This document shows, in pieces, positions 20,552-32,527 of a DNA stretch of 64,000 nt. This DNA comes from Tetranychus cinnabarinus (taxonomy: Eukaryota > Arthropoda > Arachnida > Trombidiformes > Tetranychidae). The translations under genes and the position numbers were made by a program. The stretch spans positions 3,658,001-3,722,000 of the forward strand of contig WHVY01000005.1 of assembly GCA_022266195.1 (NCBI GenBank). The letters run 5' to 3'. Under the pieces are notes generated by a model. That model saw only the letters and a list, made by a program, of their open reading frames with translations. It searched no databases and was not told where the DNA came from. Positions within the stretch are counted from its first letter, which is position 1, and every line of letters starts with the position of its first letter.

Positions 20552-23500
20552 ATTTCCATCTTCAGCCTGACCAATCCAATGTTTATATATAGCTAAAGTA
20601 ACTACAATTTATGCCAATTTATTTGTGAATCGTAGAGGAGAGCTCAAACATTTTCATTTGACAAAAAACGTATTGACAAGAAGCAAGGAGCATAAGCTCT
20701 CTCTTTTCGAGTTAGTACGAGCTAGGACTTTTCGGACTTGGTGCGTCATAGAAATGACGGTCATTTGTGCAATTGCGAAGTTTCTCCGTCGGAAAATAGA
20801 CAAATGAAAGCAGAAGAAGCAACAATATTGTATTGAGTATCTTTCTGGTTTGTGGTTTGCAAATGGAAGGATGCAAAATATTTGGTCCTTTCTGGCTTTG
20901 AGGTTATTTATTAGGATGCGATTACATCGAAAAGGCTATTTATCATTGATTCCTGCGACTTAAAGGTTTCTCCGATGTTTAGTTCTCGAGAAAACAGCGT
21001 TCGAAGTTGAAACTTCGATTGCATTTTGTACAGTTATGGTTATAGATATTGGCCTCTTATTGAAGCCCAGAATTCTAGTTTTAATAACGAACCAATAAAT
21101 GCACTTATTTTGGCTGATATAATTTTATTTTTCGTAAAATCGGTCATTTCGAATTTTAATTTAAAGTTCTTTTTTCGAAAAACAAAGATAGTTAAAGAGC
21201 TGAAACTAATTTTTGATGCACAAAAATTGCTGGTGAACAGCAACAATTAAAAATTTGAGTCAATTTGTCGGTAGTTTTATAGATTTTGGACATCGATTGT
21301 GAGACTTTACGCGCCGATATTTCGAGAATGCTAATACTTATGATCACAAATCTTTCGTTAAATATGCTACTTTATAATTTGCTATAATATATGAAAGTTT
21401 AAAGTCACCCAAGAGTACGAACGAGAAGTTATTGCATTTATTAATTGAGTTGTCTTATTATTGTGTGATTTATAAACGAAAAATACTTTTTGCGCTTCAC
21501 CTGTTTGTGTTTGTTAATACACGAGGCAGGCTCTAACATCTTTAGTATTTATGCATATTAAATTGTTGCGCATAATGCCGTAGCATATTTCTCGAAAGAA
21601 TGATGGCCATGAGTGACACTATTCTCGAAATATCGAGGCTCAAAGTTTTGCAGCCAATGTCCACACTCTAGCAAACTATCGATAAATTGACAGCAGTTTT
21701 CAGTTTTTGATGTTCACAAACCATTTTTGCTTCGCCTTATAAAACTAAACTTAAACTGAACTAAATAAAACTTTGATAGTTTAAACGAAACTGGTGTTAG
21801 TTTGAGAAACAAAAGCAAGAGAAGCAATAATATCTCATTATTAGGTATCTTTTCTGGTAAAAATCTTTTGGTTTCTGGTTAAAAGAAAACCCTTGGACAT
21901 TTCTTGATATTAGGTTATTTATTAGGTTGCGAATACATTGAACAAAGTACTCTTAGCTTGATCGTCGAACTAAAAGATTTCTAAGATCTATAGTTTTCGG
22001 TAAAATTGCAATCGAAGTTAAAACTTCGATTGCAAATTGTACACTTATGGTTATGTATTTTCCCACTTTACTTATGTTAGAGATGCAGCTTTTAATGGTC
22101 AATCGGAAAATTCACTTGTTTTAAAACAAAAAGTCTTCTGTTTATGGACAACTGGTTATTTCTATTTTCGATTCAACGCCCTAATTTCGAGAAACGAAAA
22201 TAGCTAAAGAGCTGAAACTTGTTTTGTAGCGACAAACATTGTTGATTGATATGAGCAAATAAAAACTTTTGGCAATTTATCTTTAGTTTTCTAGTTTTCG
22301 GTCATTAACTGCAAAAGTTCGATTCTCGATAGTTAGAGAATGATGACACTTACGATATTCAATCTTTCAGTAAATGTGCTATTTTATTAGGCGCTATAAT
22401 ATACGGAAGTCTAAGGTCACGTAAGAGTATGAACGAAAAGTTATAGCATTTTGTTACTTAAGCTGTCAGAGAATTGTTTAACTTAAGAAGACAAATGCTT
22501 TTTGCAGCATCACCAGTTTATTTATGTTGGTAAACGATGCAGGTACAAACATCTTTGTATTCATCTATATTAAATTATTGCGCATAATGCCGTAGCACAT
22601 GCCTCGAAAGAATGATGACCATAAGTGACGCTATTCTCGACATATCGAGGGTCAAAGTTTTGGGACAAATATCCAAAATCTAGAAAAATAGTGACGAATT
22701 GACACTAATTTTTATTCTTTGATGTTCACCAACAATTTTTGCTCAGTTAAAAATTAGTTTCAGCTCTTTAGCGTTTTTCATTGTTCGAAAAAAGAAATTT
22801 AAATCAAAATTCGAAATGACTGAATTTACAGAACTTCAAAGTTATATCTGCAGAAACAAGTGCATTTTCTGGTTTAATTTTGAAAGTTAAACTCTGAGCT
22901 TCAATAAGATGCCAATATCTATAACCATAACTGCACAAAATGCAATCGAAGTTTCAACTTCGAACACTGTTTTCTCGAGAACTAAGCATCGGAGAAACTT
23001 GTAAGTCGCAAGAATAAATTTCCAAAAGCTCATTCAATGTAATCGCAGCCTAACGGATAGTCTTTAAGCGATAAAAGTCAAAATATTGGCATTTATTATT
23101 TTAACCAGAAGAAGAAACCAGAAGATGTTTACCAGAAAGATACTTTAATACAATACTGTTGCTTCTTCTGCTTTTGTTTCTCAGCTTTCGCATGAAGAAA
23201 CTTACAAATAAAAGTAATTTCTATGTTCCGACTCGAGTCTTAACTTCTCTTAGTTCATAATGACTAGAAAAGCGAAGCCCCAATTCAGAAGCAAGTTCCA
23301 ATCAACTTTAATCTCATTTTAATGCCCCTAAAAGTTCGTCAAATTTACTAGTAAAAGTACGTGTTTAGTCCTTATTTGGTAAACCTTTTTTGCTTTTTTT
23401 ACTATAAGTTATTAGAACCAAGTCAGAATAATCAAGAGGACTCCAAAAGACTTAAAACTTTCGAGATAAAAGCGAGAGAAGCGAAAGAATTGTATTATCA

Positions 23501-25740
23501 AGTAATTGTCTCTTTTCTGGTAAACATCTTCTGGTTTCTTCTTCTGTTAAAATAATAAATGCCAATATTTTGACTTTTGTTGCATTAACGTTATCCATTA
23601 GGCTGCCGCTGCATTGAATAAGCTATTCCAAATTCATTTCTGCGACTTACAAGTTTCTATGATGCTTAGTTCTCGTGAAAACAGCGTTCGAAGTTGAAAC
23701 TTCGATTGCATTTTGTACAGTTATGGTTATAGATATTGGCCTCTTATTGAAGCCCAGAATTCTAGTTTTAATAACGAACCAATAAATGCACTTATTTTGG
23801 CTGATATAATTTTATTTTTTTGTACAGTCGGTTTATTTGATATTCGATTTAAAGTTCTTTTTTCGGACATTGAAAATAGCTAAAGAGCTGAAACTTGTTT
23901 TGCATCGTCAAGAACTGTTTGGAGAACACTAAAGACTGAAAATTTGTGTCGAATTGTCGTTAGTTTTCTAGATTTTTGACATTGGTGTCAAAACTTTGAG
24001 CTTCGATATTTCGAGAATAGTGTCACTTATGGCCATCATCCTTTCGAGAAATATGCTACGGCATTATGCGCAACAATTTAATATGCATAAATACTAAAGA
24101 TGTTAGAGCCTGCCTCGTGTATTAACAAACACAAACAGGTGAAGCTGCAAAAAGCATTTTTCGTTTATTAATCAAACAATAATAAGGCAACTCAATTAAT
24201 AAATGCAATAACTTCTCGTTCGTACTCTTGGGTGACTTTAAACTTCCATATATTATAGCAAATTATAAAGTAGCATATTTAACGAAAGATTTGTGATCAT
24301 AAGTATTATCATTCTCGAAATATCGGCGCGCAAAGTCTCACAATCGATGTCCAAAATCTATAAAACTACCGACAAATTGACTCAAATTTTTAATGTTGCT
24401 GTTCACCAGCAATTTTTGTGCATCAAAAATTAGTTTCAGCTCTTTAGCTATCTTTGTTTTTCGAAAAAAGAACTTTAAACTAAAATTCGAAATTACCGAT
24501 TTTACGCAAAAATAAAATTATATCAGCCAAAATAAGTGCATTTATTGGTTCGTTATTAAAAGTAGAATTCTGGGCTTCAATAAGAGGCCAATATCTATAA
24601 CCATGTCTGTACAAAATGCAATCGAAGTTTCAACTTCGAACGCGGTTTTCTCGAGAACTCAGCATCGGAGAAACTTTTTAATGGCAGAAACAAATTTCTA
24701 ATAGCTTATCTAACGTAGTCGCAGTCTAATGAATAGCCTTAAATTAACAAAAGTCCAAATATTTGCATTCTTATATTTGTAAACCAGAAACCAGAAGATG
24801 TTAACCAGAAAGATACTTACAATGTTAATACAATATTGTTGCTTCTTCTGCTTTTGTTTCTCAGCTTTCGCACGAACAACAGTGAACATTTTTACAGCTT
24901 TGGTTATATATATTGGCATCTAATTGAAGCTCTGAATTCTACTTTCAATAACAAACCCGAAAATTTTGGCGGATATAACTTTTTGGCTATGTAAATTCGG
25001 TCATTTCGATTTTCGATTGAAAGTTCTTTTTGCGGACAATGCAAATAACCAAAGAGCTGAAACTATTTTTTGCTCGACAAGTATTGTTGGTGAACATCAA
25101 CGACTTAAAATTTGTGTCAATTTGACGCTATTTGTCTAGATTTTGCACATTGGACCCAAAACTTTGAGGCTCGATAGCTCGAGAATAGTGTCACTTATGT
25201 TCTCCATTCTCTCGAGTAATATGCTATGGCATTATGCGCTACAATTTAATATGGATAAATACAAGGAACAATGGACCCAACCTACTGCACTAACAGACAC
25301 AAACTGGCGAAGCTGCAAACATTTTCGTACATAAATCAATCAATAATCTGGCAACTTAAGAAATTCTATAACTTTTCATTTATTGTGTTGCAGGACCTCA
25401 GACTTCCGAGTAGCATAGTACCTAATCCCATAGCATATTTATCGAAAGATTGGCACAGATAAGTGTTATCAGTCTCTAACTTTCGAGACTCGAAGTTTTG
25501 CACCCAATGGCCAGAATCTAGGAAACTATTGCTAGATTGGCAGATGTTTTTAGTTCTTCATGTTCACGAACAATAATTGTTGCTATAAAACAAGTTTCAG
25601 CTCTTTGGCATTTTCCTTTGCTCGAAAATAGAGCTTTGCATCGAAAATCGAAATGACCGATTGTCCAGTAAAAGAAAATTATATCTACCATTATAAGTGC
25701 ATTTTCCGATTGGCCATTAAAAGCTGCATTATTTATTCAA
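20552..25740. repeat. Degenerate dispersed repeat family in mixed orientation
   Basis: About 5 kb built from at least six diverged copies of one unit of roughly 1 kb. A landmark, the palindrome TCGAAGTT-GA-AACTTCGA followed by TGCATTTTGTACAG and TATAGATATTGGCCTC, occurs on plus at about 21001, 22012 (diverged) and 23688, and on minus at about 22946 and 24622. A truncated plus copy is near 24895 and a minus fragment near 25560-25740. Other shared words are TTCGAGAA, GCTAAAGAGCTGAAACT and ACCAGAAGATG. Short open frames in it are inconsistent between copies, so I see no coding capacity. It may be an old transposon cluster or a complex satellite. Confidence 0.8.
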
Positions 25741-25962
25741 TATTTTGATTACAAATTAAATTGGTGAAAAATTTTAGGTTTTTAACTTTTGAATTTGGCG
25801 GCAGAGTATCTGTAACCACCGAGTTACCGGTTACTTGTAACTGGGGGTGAAGTAAACGCAGTTATTGGTTGTGTTAATCAAATTAGTGAAAACAACGCAC
25901 CTCTACTGCATTATTTTCAATGTGATATTTTAATTAAAGCAATAAATATCATCTCGAAATAT

Positions 25963-25968
25963 ATGTGA
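25963..25968 (+). promoter_or_regulatory. Start-stop minimal upstream ORF before COG3
   Basis: ATG immediately followed by TGA, ending six bases before the COG3 ATG at 25974. If the 5' UTR includes it, initiation here would stall or reduce translation of the main frame. Whether the transcript starts upstream of this point is not visible. Confidence 0.35.
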
Positions 25969-25973
25969 CAGCT

Positions 25974-28531
25974 ATGTTTGAGTTAACAGCAAATGTTTAT
26001 GACCTCTGGGAAGCGGAAGATTCACGACTGTGTCCATTGTCACCTAAACAATTGGCTTTACTAGAGAGGTTGGAAAAATTGACAACTCAAGAATCATCAT
26101 CACCGTATGATATTGAATCAGGCGGAGATAGGAAACAGTCAAACCTTAGTGAAGGTATCATCAAAGATGACAGTGGTTCAACAATGATTGGTGATGCTGT
26201 CAATAATTTCAGCACCTTACGAGATATTGAACGCTGGTTTGACTCTGTAGAGACAACTTTGGAAAGTGAAGATGAAATTAGATTTAAATGTTTACAGGAC
26301 AATCTTAACCTATGTCAGACGCTTTCCAAGCAAATTGAATGTTTATTGGATAATCTTTACTATCTCAAGAAGATGTTTGACTCCAAGGCGAGTAAAATAA
26401 CATCAGTTCATTCTATGTGTGAAAATATTTTACAACAAGAAAGGAGTTTAATCATGGCGGTCGAGGCAATCAATGAGAAGCTTAATTATTTCAAAGAACT
26501 GGAAGTTATGACCAAGAAACTCGGTTCATCTTCTGTATTGATTCTCAATGAATCTTTGATGCCGACCTTAACTAGAATTGACGAGTGTATCAATTTTCTT
26601 GCCTGCAAATCAAACTATAAAGAAAGTGAACACTTCATTGACCAATATAAGATTTTACAAGACACAGCCCTGGAAACCATCAAAAAATACGTGATAAACT
26701 CTATTCAAAATGCTGCTAAATCAGTTATGCCGGAATCAGGAAAAGTTTTATCTGATAACGATTCTGTCTTCTCGCTTTTCTATGGCAGATTTCAATCTTC
26801 TTGTGCTAGAATCAAATCCCTAGTCACAATGATCGAGGAAAGAGCTGAAAACAATCCACTTTATCAACAGTATCTCGACGAATGCCATCAAGTGTACTTC
26901 CAAGTTCGAGAATCCCTCATTGTTCCAGTATTAACAGCAGCCATTGATGACACAGTCACTTCCTACGGACGCAGTTACTGTACCCTTAGTCGCAACACTT
27001 GTCGTATGCTTGTACATATTTGCAAAGATGAACATCAACTTTTCTATCAATTTTTTACTTCTCCATCCCAATTCTTGATCGATTTTCTTGAAACTCTTTG
27101 TGTCCAACTATACAACGTCCTTCGTCCTATTGTTATTCACATCAATCATTTGGAAACATTATCTGAACTTTGTTGTATATTGAGAACTGAAGGGACTGAA
27201 GAGTTTTCTTTGATTCAAGGAAACGAAACACTTTCCTTCGGTCGGGCATTGAACTCATTGTTACAAGATGTCCAAGAGCGTCTAGTCTACCGAACTGCTA
27301 TTTATATTCAAACCAACCTTATTGAATATGTACCAGCTCCTGGTGATCTTGCTTATCCAGATAAACTTGAAATGATGGAGAGTATTGCTGAATGTTTATC
27401 TACCAATTCACCTGGCCCTTTAGTTCGAAGTGATTCGTTGTCCTCCATTACATCGACCACTTTATCGGATATTTCTCTAGCAACTTACAATGATTCCTCT
27501 TTCGGTAGATATGCATCACGATCTCCAGCAGATATTCATGGAATGTGGTATCCAACAGTCCGGAGAACAATCATGTGTCTTGCTAAGCTTTATCGCTCCC
27601 TTGATAAACCTGCATTCCAAGGATTAGCCCAAGAAGTTGTTGCTGGTTGTTTGGAGTCATTAAAAAGAGCTGGATCCGAGATTAGTAAAAATAAAAGTCC
27701 ATCTGATGGCAGCCTCTTTCTGATCAAACACTTATTGATTGTTAGAGAGCAAATCACGCCGTTTAGAATTGAATGTATTGTCCGAGAAGTTGAAATCGAT
27801 TTCGAGCGAGTCAAAACAGCAGCAATGAATCTATTCAACAATCGTAATTTTTTCAGTCTTAAAAGTAGCAACGGATTACTTCAATTTCTTTTCGAAGTCC
27901 CTGTTAGTATCAGCTTTTTACTCTAATTTAACATCAATTGATTCATTAACTAATCTATTGCTTTATTATTTTTATGCAGGGAGCTCCTCAAGTGATTGAC
28001 CATGTTTTGGATCCTCAAAAAATCGTTGACACCGAAATTAAAAGCATCTGTGAAAAGTTCATCAGCTCCAGTGCCAACAATATGTTGCTACCAATTAAAT
28101 CACATCTTGAATTGTTACGAAGGTGTATCAAAACCTCTTCAACTAATTTACCTACAATCGAAGAAATTAATAAGGTTCTTAAAGAATTAACAAGTCACCT
28201 AGAATCAACTAATTCATCTATACGTAAATCAATGTCGCTCTACCTTGCTAACCCTGACACGGAAAACATTCTCTTCAAACCAATAAAGGTTTTTTGATTA
28301 TTTATTGAATATATTATTATATTTTTATCGATAATTTTATATTAATGATTCTTTTGATTCTTTTATTTTCAGAACAAAGTTCTCAAACAGTTGGATGAAT
28401 TCAGGAAAACTGTGCTCAGTGCCTATGACAAAGATAAACATTTACTGATTGAATTACCACGAATGGATGTTTACGAGAAAATTTTTGTTGCTCCCAATTT
28501 ACATGATTCAGTTACATCATCAACATCATAA
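25974..28531 (+). CDS. COG3: Conserved oligomeric Golgi complex subunit 3
   Basis: Subunit of the COG tethering complex (lobe A), which acts in retrograde vesicle traffic within the Golgi. Exons: 25974-27902 (or 27896), 27980-28288, 28373-28531, total about 798 residues, close to the usual length of about 830. Start ATG 25974 is chosen because the frame above it is only GTG ACA GCT after a stop. Matches to animal COG3 include the N-terminal helical segment 'IERWFDSVETTLESEDEIRF', the 'LMPTLTRIDECINFL' region and, near the end, 'IRKSMSLYLANPDTENILFK'. The first donor is uncertain: GTCCCT at 27897 aligns best with other species ('FLFE-GAPQV'), whereas GTTAGT at 27903 is the better splice site and adds Val-Pro. 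Introns are 77-84 bp. No frame damage. Confidence 0.95.
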
Positions 28532-29762
28532 GCTATTGATGCACCTTTACTTAACAATAATCAAACTAGCAATAATTATCATCCATTCACCTGTAAATAA
28601 TTAGCCTAATAATTTATTCTCGTCACTTGACTCTTCAACCCGTCAATCAGCAAACCTGCTATGAGCAAAGGAGTCGATATTTCATTTGTTTACCCGTTTA
28701 CGTATTAAGCTCGGAAAGCTTAATTCACTATTTATTGATTTATTATGTTTTTGAATGGTATTGTTGATAAATTTTAACAATTTTCTATCGCTGTCAAATA
28801 TTTTCAATATATTGCAATACACAGGAGAAGTATTTTTCAAAGGTATAAAAGTAAATATTTAATATGAAAAAATCAAGATGTATTTTTATTCAATCAAAAT
28901 CTAACCAATTTCAGTTAAAATTATGCAAAGGAGGAAAGCCAAAAGGATAGCGAAAACGATTTCGCTTTGAGCATCTATTTTAAAACTAATGTCCATCAAA
29001 TGATGTAAATAATTTTTCGAAAAATGTTTGTTTTCGAGTTATCAAATAATTTTCGATTCATTCGTTTCATTTGCTGAATGTCAAACAATATGATTACCCA
29101 GTTTCGCGTTGTTTCGGTGGTTTTTATTCAATAATTTGCGAACCAAGTATTTTTAAAGAATAGTTTACATCATTTAAACCAGAGGCGAATGTTGTATCCC
29201 CGGAAAGGCTTTAAAAAGTCTAATTGATTTTCCCCCAATAGTTCTATCAACTCTTAGAGTTCAAATTAACTCTTTACAAAATAAATTGTTGTCATTTCTA
29301 TAATTCATAACTTAGAATTTATTGGATCCCAATTTTCATTATGATCTTAGCCAGCCAACCAAAGTGACTGTCAGAAAATAACTCTTATTTGCCAAACATT
29401 ATCACTAAATTATCATAAACAAGGCTCAATCAACGATGCACATCGAAACATACCTTGAAATGATATCCGTTCAAGTCAAACACAAGGCTTTCTTTTAGCA
29501 AGAGGATAATAATCATTTAACATTCAATCATAATCGATAATCATTCAATTTTTCTAACCAACACAGCATAAATAATTTATCAAATATATTTTTAATGTTA
29601 ACATTATATTTGGTGCTTCTTTACAATTCGTTAAAGTAGATTAGTTGACACAATAAACTAATAAATTTTTGAAATGATTTGAATTGAGAGCCTATTCAAG
29701 TATTTTTCAATTTCTGAAATGTTTTTGAGATTATTTTCAATATTTCAGATCGATTTAACTTA
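28532..29762. other. Intergenic between convergent COG3 and BTB genes
   Basis: 1.2 kb holding the 3' UTRs of two convergent genes. AT-rich, without a recognisable repeat, RNA gene or coding exon. Confidence 0.45.
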
Positions 29763-31488
29763 TCATGTTTCATGCGAGTACTTCAAAAATTCATGTGATG
29801 CTGAAAATATTTCCGAAGGTTTTGGACTTTTGGACTTTTGGTCTTTGATCTTTCTTTCACTTAAACTGACAAGCACACCAGAAGCGATTGTAAATTCACG
29901 CAGAATGTGTTGACAAAAGTCATATGCTAGTAATTTTGATTGATGAACACAAAATACCGTATTCGACGTTGAACCACGTATTGGATTTTGTTGATGACTC
30001 CATTTATTGGAATTAATATCATAAATGGAACAAGAATCAATCAGAAACAGAATTAGATAGTCATCCAAAGCTAAATGTTTGTTCTTGTTACATCCATGCT
30101 CTTCGTAATGTTGATATTCGGAAGAAAAATCATTTGATACAAATTTCCAAATATTTTCCATGGGGTGAAATTCTTCTACAACTATTTTATGTTTTGACCA
30201 AAAAGATTTTGCGATTGCGTAAAACCAACTTTTGTATTGAGTAACCGATCTTAATTCAAGCCCATCATAATCAATGTGTATTGGAACGGGCGCGAGCTCA
30301 ATAGTTCGTGGTCCTTTTTTCAAACAAACTTTGCCTTCTCTAGTAGGGAATGAAAAAAGGGTAAGTGAAAAAAATTTTTAATAAAAAGAATACTTACGGA
30401 ATTTTTTCAAATGTAATTACATGCTCAAACAATTTAGTAATTAACAGTTCATCATTTTTAAAATGGTTCCACCGGCGGCGTTTCCAGTCTATTTGAACGA
30501 TATAATCAGAAAAACAATGCTCAGAAATGTGGGCATGTAGCAGCCTTCGAGCAACCAGTGTAGGGTCATAGTCGAGTATACAAATTTCTTTTACATTATC
30601 AAAGTCATCTAACCATTCGACTTTCTTTTTGGACTCAGATACATCTGTCAAGAAAAATAAACGTGTAGGGCTACCGTGAAAGTCACGAGGTTCGAGCTTT
30701 AAATTTTGCGATGTAGCCGAATCAGTTGCACCAAGGTGAATCAATCCAAAAGCAGCCATGATGATAGCATGACAATCTTTATTCCCTTTGATACATGCAT
30801 TAGAGGCAATTTTGTCGATAAACTCTGCATGATTGATAGAAGACCAGTGTAGTTTGGCGAGCAACCTGGGTAGATGGACAAGGTTTTCCTCAATATTCCG
30901 GTAAATCCACATCATTATAGCATCAAACACTTCAATTTCCTTGTCAATATCCAATTTATTGCAACTTATCATGTAGTCAACTGTATCAACATCATAAGTG
31001 AGGAACTTTGAAGTTGATATAATCTTACGAAAATTTAAACAAATGTACCTTTCAATAATTTTACCAATGTCAATTACATCAACCTGGCTCCTCCAATAAT
31101 CGATCTCGAGCATCGGTTGATCAGAAAAAGTGTCTAATAAAATCAAAAAACATTCAAGCGCCAAATCAGGTATATTAAAGTAATCAGCTAGATGGTATAA
31201 TTCGTGACCATTTTCATCGGTAATCTCTATCGGTTGACAATAGGCCCAATCAATGATAATCTCAAATGCTTTGCTCGGATGGTCAAGTATTACCTCTTCA
31301 CTGGTAGCTTCCTTCATTCCAGATGCAAACATCTTAGCAAAATGAGGTATGGCGTAGTGAAAAATAGTTTTATGAACTTTATATCTTTTACCCTTGTTGA
31401 TAATAACTAAATCGCCATTTTCTCTATCCTTGTAAGCTAGAGATAGAATTTTTGAACTGTCCTCTTTAATTGACTTAACCACATCCAT
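29763..31488 (-). CDS. BTB/BACK domain protein (kelch-like family, divergent C-terminus)
   Basis: Probable Cullin-3 adaptor-type protein. Exon 1 31488-30398, a 58-bp intron (30397-30340, donor GTAAGT, acceptor CTAG), exon 2 30339-29763, giving about 555 residues. The ATG at 31488 ('MDVVKSIKEDSS') is the first in frame; the frame opens 14 codons earlier only with GTG. The BTB domain spans about residues 20-122 with 'GDLVIINKGKRYKVHKTIF', 'FAKMFASGMKE' and 'YHLADYFNIPDLALECFLIL'. A BACK-like helical region follows ('EVFDAIMMWIYRNIEENLVH', 'LLAKLHWSSI'). The C-terminal half has scattered kelch-like phrases ('SYDYIVQIDWKRRRW'-type, 'SIYDINSNKWSHQQ') but no regular Gly-Gly blades, so the propeller is divergent or absent. 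Substrate unknown. Confidence 0.85.
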
Positions 31489-32527
31489 ATTAAACAATTC
31501 ACAGTCAATATTGTTAGTTGAAATTTTCACGTGTACAGCAGGTGTTAGGGTTAATTTAACAAAAACGGGTCAGAGTTAAGTTCATTTTTAAGTGTCGCCA
31601 TCTCGAGCATATTTAGTTTCTAGAGACAAGAAAAAAACAATGCAACAGAAAACTGGACAAAAAAACTTCGATTATAAAGGTACTTTAATTTATTGTTAGA
31701 GGGCGACTATGAAAAAAAATCTTCACGTTTAACTTAAAGCCTTGTTCATAAATTATGAATCATTTGAATACATCATCATCATATGAATTATTTATCTAAT
31801 CTTTAAAGTATCAAAATGAAGATTCAGAGTCTAGCTGATCAAAAAATTTAATTTATCAAAAAACCTCAAGTTTACTTAAAGGGTTTTGTGGATAAAAAGG
31901 AGAATTTATCTAATCCTAAAATTTTGATAAAGATGACTTTGACCATGATATCAATGAAGATAGCAAAATTGAAGAAGAAACAAACGTAGACAAATTAATT
32001 TATCAATAAATCGTCATCTTTATCAAAATTTTAGTTAAGATAAATTCTCCTTTTATCCGCAACACCCTTTACAAAAAATTGTCATGTTGATCAAATCTTG
32101 AGACTTCTTTCCTTTGATCTGCATTTTTGGATACTTTCACAGCTCATTACTTCTTTGTATCTTTTTTATTAATAAATGATTGCTGCAATTTTGATTTCAA
32201 ATCAGAAATACATTCTTTATTTGATAATCATTTTGTAAAATGAGTTGCACTTGCTATTAACAAGTTGTTAAACCGTGAAAATTACAACTTGTTGTCTAAA
32301 CCAATAACTTGGGGATCTGAGTACTACTGGTATTTGTATCCTTAAAATTCAAATCCAAAATCCTGTGTGGTTTGCTTGTTTGTTGTTTCAGGCCTCAATT
32401 CGTCTTCTCAATATTAATTAAAATTGGACTCTGAAGCATCTATGGTAAAAATTATTTAGTGTTTTAGTCCATCTTCGCAGCCTTGTCCAAGTCTCACAGG
32501 TCATATTTTGGTTTTGTAAAGTGAATC
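31489..32527. other. Divergent intergenic region between the BTB gene and MTMR2
   Basis: About 1 kb that should contain the promoters of both flanking genes. Its middle holds a foldback repeat (31877-32071). No TATA box is obvious. Confidence 0.45.
31877..32071. repeat. Foldback inverted repeat, arms about 60 bp
   Basis: Arm 1 31877-31937 starts TAAAGGG and includes GGAGAATTTATCT and AATTTTGATAAAGATGAC. Arm 2 32013-32071 is its near complement, ending CCCTTTA. The spacer is 75 bp. Mismatches are few. No clear target-site duplication was found, so it may be a MITE remnant or a hairpin formed by local duplication. Confidence 0.8.
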
